NCBI GenBank assembly: GCA_013334735.1
Contig: JAAXXA010000250.1
Location: 1 to 5,173 of the forward strand
Direction of reading: 5' to 3'
From: Bacteroidota bacterium
GTDB lineage: Bacteria; Bacteroidota; Bacteroidia; Bacteroidales; CG2-30-32-10
Length of the DNA stretch: 5,173 nucleotides
Shown here: one piece after another, positions 4,362 through 5,173 of the stretch
How the letters are laid out: every line of letters starts with the position of its first letter
Numbering within the stretch: position 1 is the stretch's first letter
Position numbers and translations under genes: made by a program
The notes under the pieces: generated by a model
The model's database searches: none
Told to the model about the DNA's origin: nothing
What the model saw: the letters and a program-made list of their open reading frames with translations, nothing else

Positions 4362-5173
4362 TTAATAGATATTGATCATATAAGGAATTCTGGCTTGTAC
4401 GCCATTCATATTCTTTATATTCTGAATGTATTTATAATAATCATATACTTCTCCCAATTCTTTCTTCAGCATAGCATTATCGGAACCTCCCCCAATCATT
4501 TCGAGTATTTTTTCAAAGGGTTCTTTTTGTATCGGCAGAGAAATAATTTTATAATTTTCAATTTTAGCTAATTTAGCAGCAACTTCAACAGCTTTTTCAA
4601 GTCCTCCAAATTCATCAACAAGCCCGATATTTTTAGCATCAGTTCCGCTCCATACTCTCCCCTGCCCTATGCTGTCAACCTGATCCGTAGTCATACCTCT
4701 TCCTTCGGCAACATGCGAAATAAATGTTTTATAAATATTTTCAACTTCGGTTTGATAAATTTCTTTTTCAGATTTGGTCATCGAACGGGTCATCGTTCCA
4801 AAATCAGCATAATTATTTGTTTTTACGTTGTCGAAAGTTATTCCAAGTTTATTGTTTAATAATCCCTTGAGGTTTGGCACGACACCGAATACACCTATTG
4901 AACCTGTAATAGTATTAGGACTAGCAATAATTTTTGAGGCAGCACAGGAAATATAATATCCGCCGGATGCAGCCACATCACCCATTGATGCAACAACAGG
5001 TTTTGTTTTATTTGCAAGCTTTACTTCTCTCCATATAACATCCGAAGCAAGAGCGCTGCCACCCGGTGAGTTCACCCTTAAAACAATAGCTTTAACAGTA
5101 GAATCAAGTCTGGCTTTTCTTATTGCTTCGGAAATGCCTTCTGAGCCTATTGTGTTCTCGTCCCCTTTTCCAC
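4362..5173 (-). CDS. sppA: Signal peptide peptidase SppA (protease IV), C-terminal part, 5'-truncated by window edge
   Basis: Membrane-bound serine protease of the S49 family that degrades cleaved signal peptides. The frame is open from base 5171 on the - strand to TAA at 4362-4364, giving 269 visible residues and no start. A GTG at 5073-5075 is an internal Val in VLRVNSPGG, not a start. Visible in fragment numbering: VKAIVLRVNSPGGSALASD (26-44), then MGDVAASGGYYIS, whose Ser69 matches the nucleophile (Ser409 in E. coli). Next come ITGSIGVFGVVPN, a helical stretch, and GRVWSGTDAKNIGLVDEFGG, the usual C-terminal signature. These features match the C-terminal domain of the long, tandem-domain (67-kDa type) SppA. 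There the catalytic Lys comes from the N-terminal domain, which would lie outside the window with the membrane anchor. A short single-domain S49 protease cannot be fully excluded. Convergent with fabD. Confidence 0.95.
   Translation of the reverse strand, partial: GKGDENTIGSEGISEAIRKARLDSTVKAIVLRVNSPGGSALASDVIWREVKLANKTKPVVASMGDVAASGGYYISCAASKIIASPNTITGSIGVFGVVPNLKGLLNNKLGITFDNVKTNNYADFGTMTRSMTKSEKEIYQTEVENIYKTFISHVAEGRGMTTDQVDSIGQGRVWSGTDAKNIGLVDEFGGLEKAVEVAAKLAKIENYKIISLPIQKEPFEKILEMIGGGSDNAMLKKELGEVYDYYKYIQNIKNMNGVQARIPYMINIY

Noticed and set aside
5073..5075. GTG on the - strand as the sppA start
   Set aside because: The frame continues upstream to the window edge with conserved SppA sequence (VKAIVLR), so this GTG is an internal valine.

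Overview
This AT-rich window holds six protein-coding genes of ordinary cellular metabolism, two of them cut by the window edges. It most likely comes from a member of the Bacteroidota, probably Bacteroidales-like. That placement is an inference. It rests on the low GC content, start codons preceded by A/T-rich leaders without a good Shine-Dalgarno sequence, a HisRS of the eukaryote/archaea-like subtype, a lone fabD outside a fab cluster, a two-domain-type SppA, and one TAnnTTTG promoter-like box. No rRNA, tRNA, CRISPR array, insertion sequence or phage gene was seen.

Layout: (1) bases 1-1175, + strand, the C-terminal 390 codons of hisS. (2) 1177-1587, + strand, a 6-pyruvoyl-tetrahydropterin / 6-carboxytetrahydropterin synthase homologue starting one base after the hisS stop. 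(3) 1705-2343, + strand, folE (GTP cyclohydrolase I). (4) 2400-3152, + strand, a seven-helix Bax inhibitor-1 family membrane protein. (5) 3234-4112, + strand, fabD. (6) 4362-5173, - strand, the C-terminal half of sppA, convergent with fabD and cut by the right edge.

The clearest functional link is between genes 2 and 3. FolE makes 7,8-dihydroneopterin triphosphate from GTP, and the PTPS/QueD-family enzyme uses that product. The synthase carries the CX5HGH spacing of the biopterin-type (PTPS-II) enzymes rather than the CX3HGH of QueD, so a biopterin-like end product is a real alternative to queuosine. The other genes are housekeeping neighbours with no obvious shared pathway.

The least expected structure is between the genes. 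All four intergenic gaps longer than 50 bases contain degenerate tandem repeats with a period of about 7 bases and related units (TTTTAGA, TTTTAAA, TTTTGCA, CTTTAGA, ACTTTGA). Exact 12-mers are shared between different gaps. In three gaps the repeats occur in both orientations, so the transcripts could form long imperfect A/U-rich hairpins. The convergent fabD/sppA gap (249 bases) is almost entirely made of such arrays. This looks like a dispersed intergenic repeat family, and it is the main thing here worth a second look.
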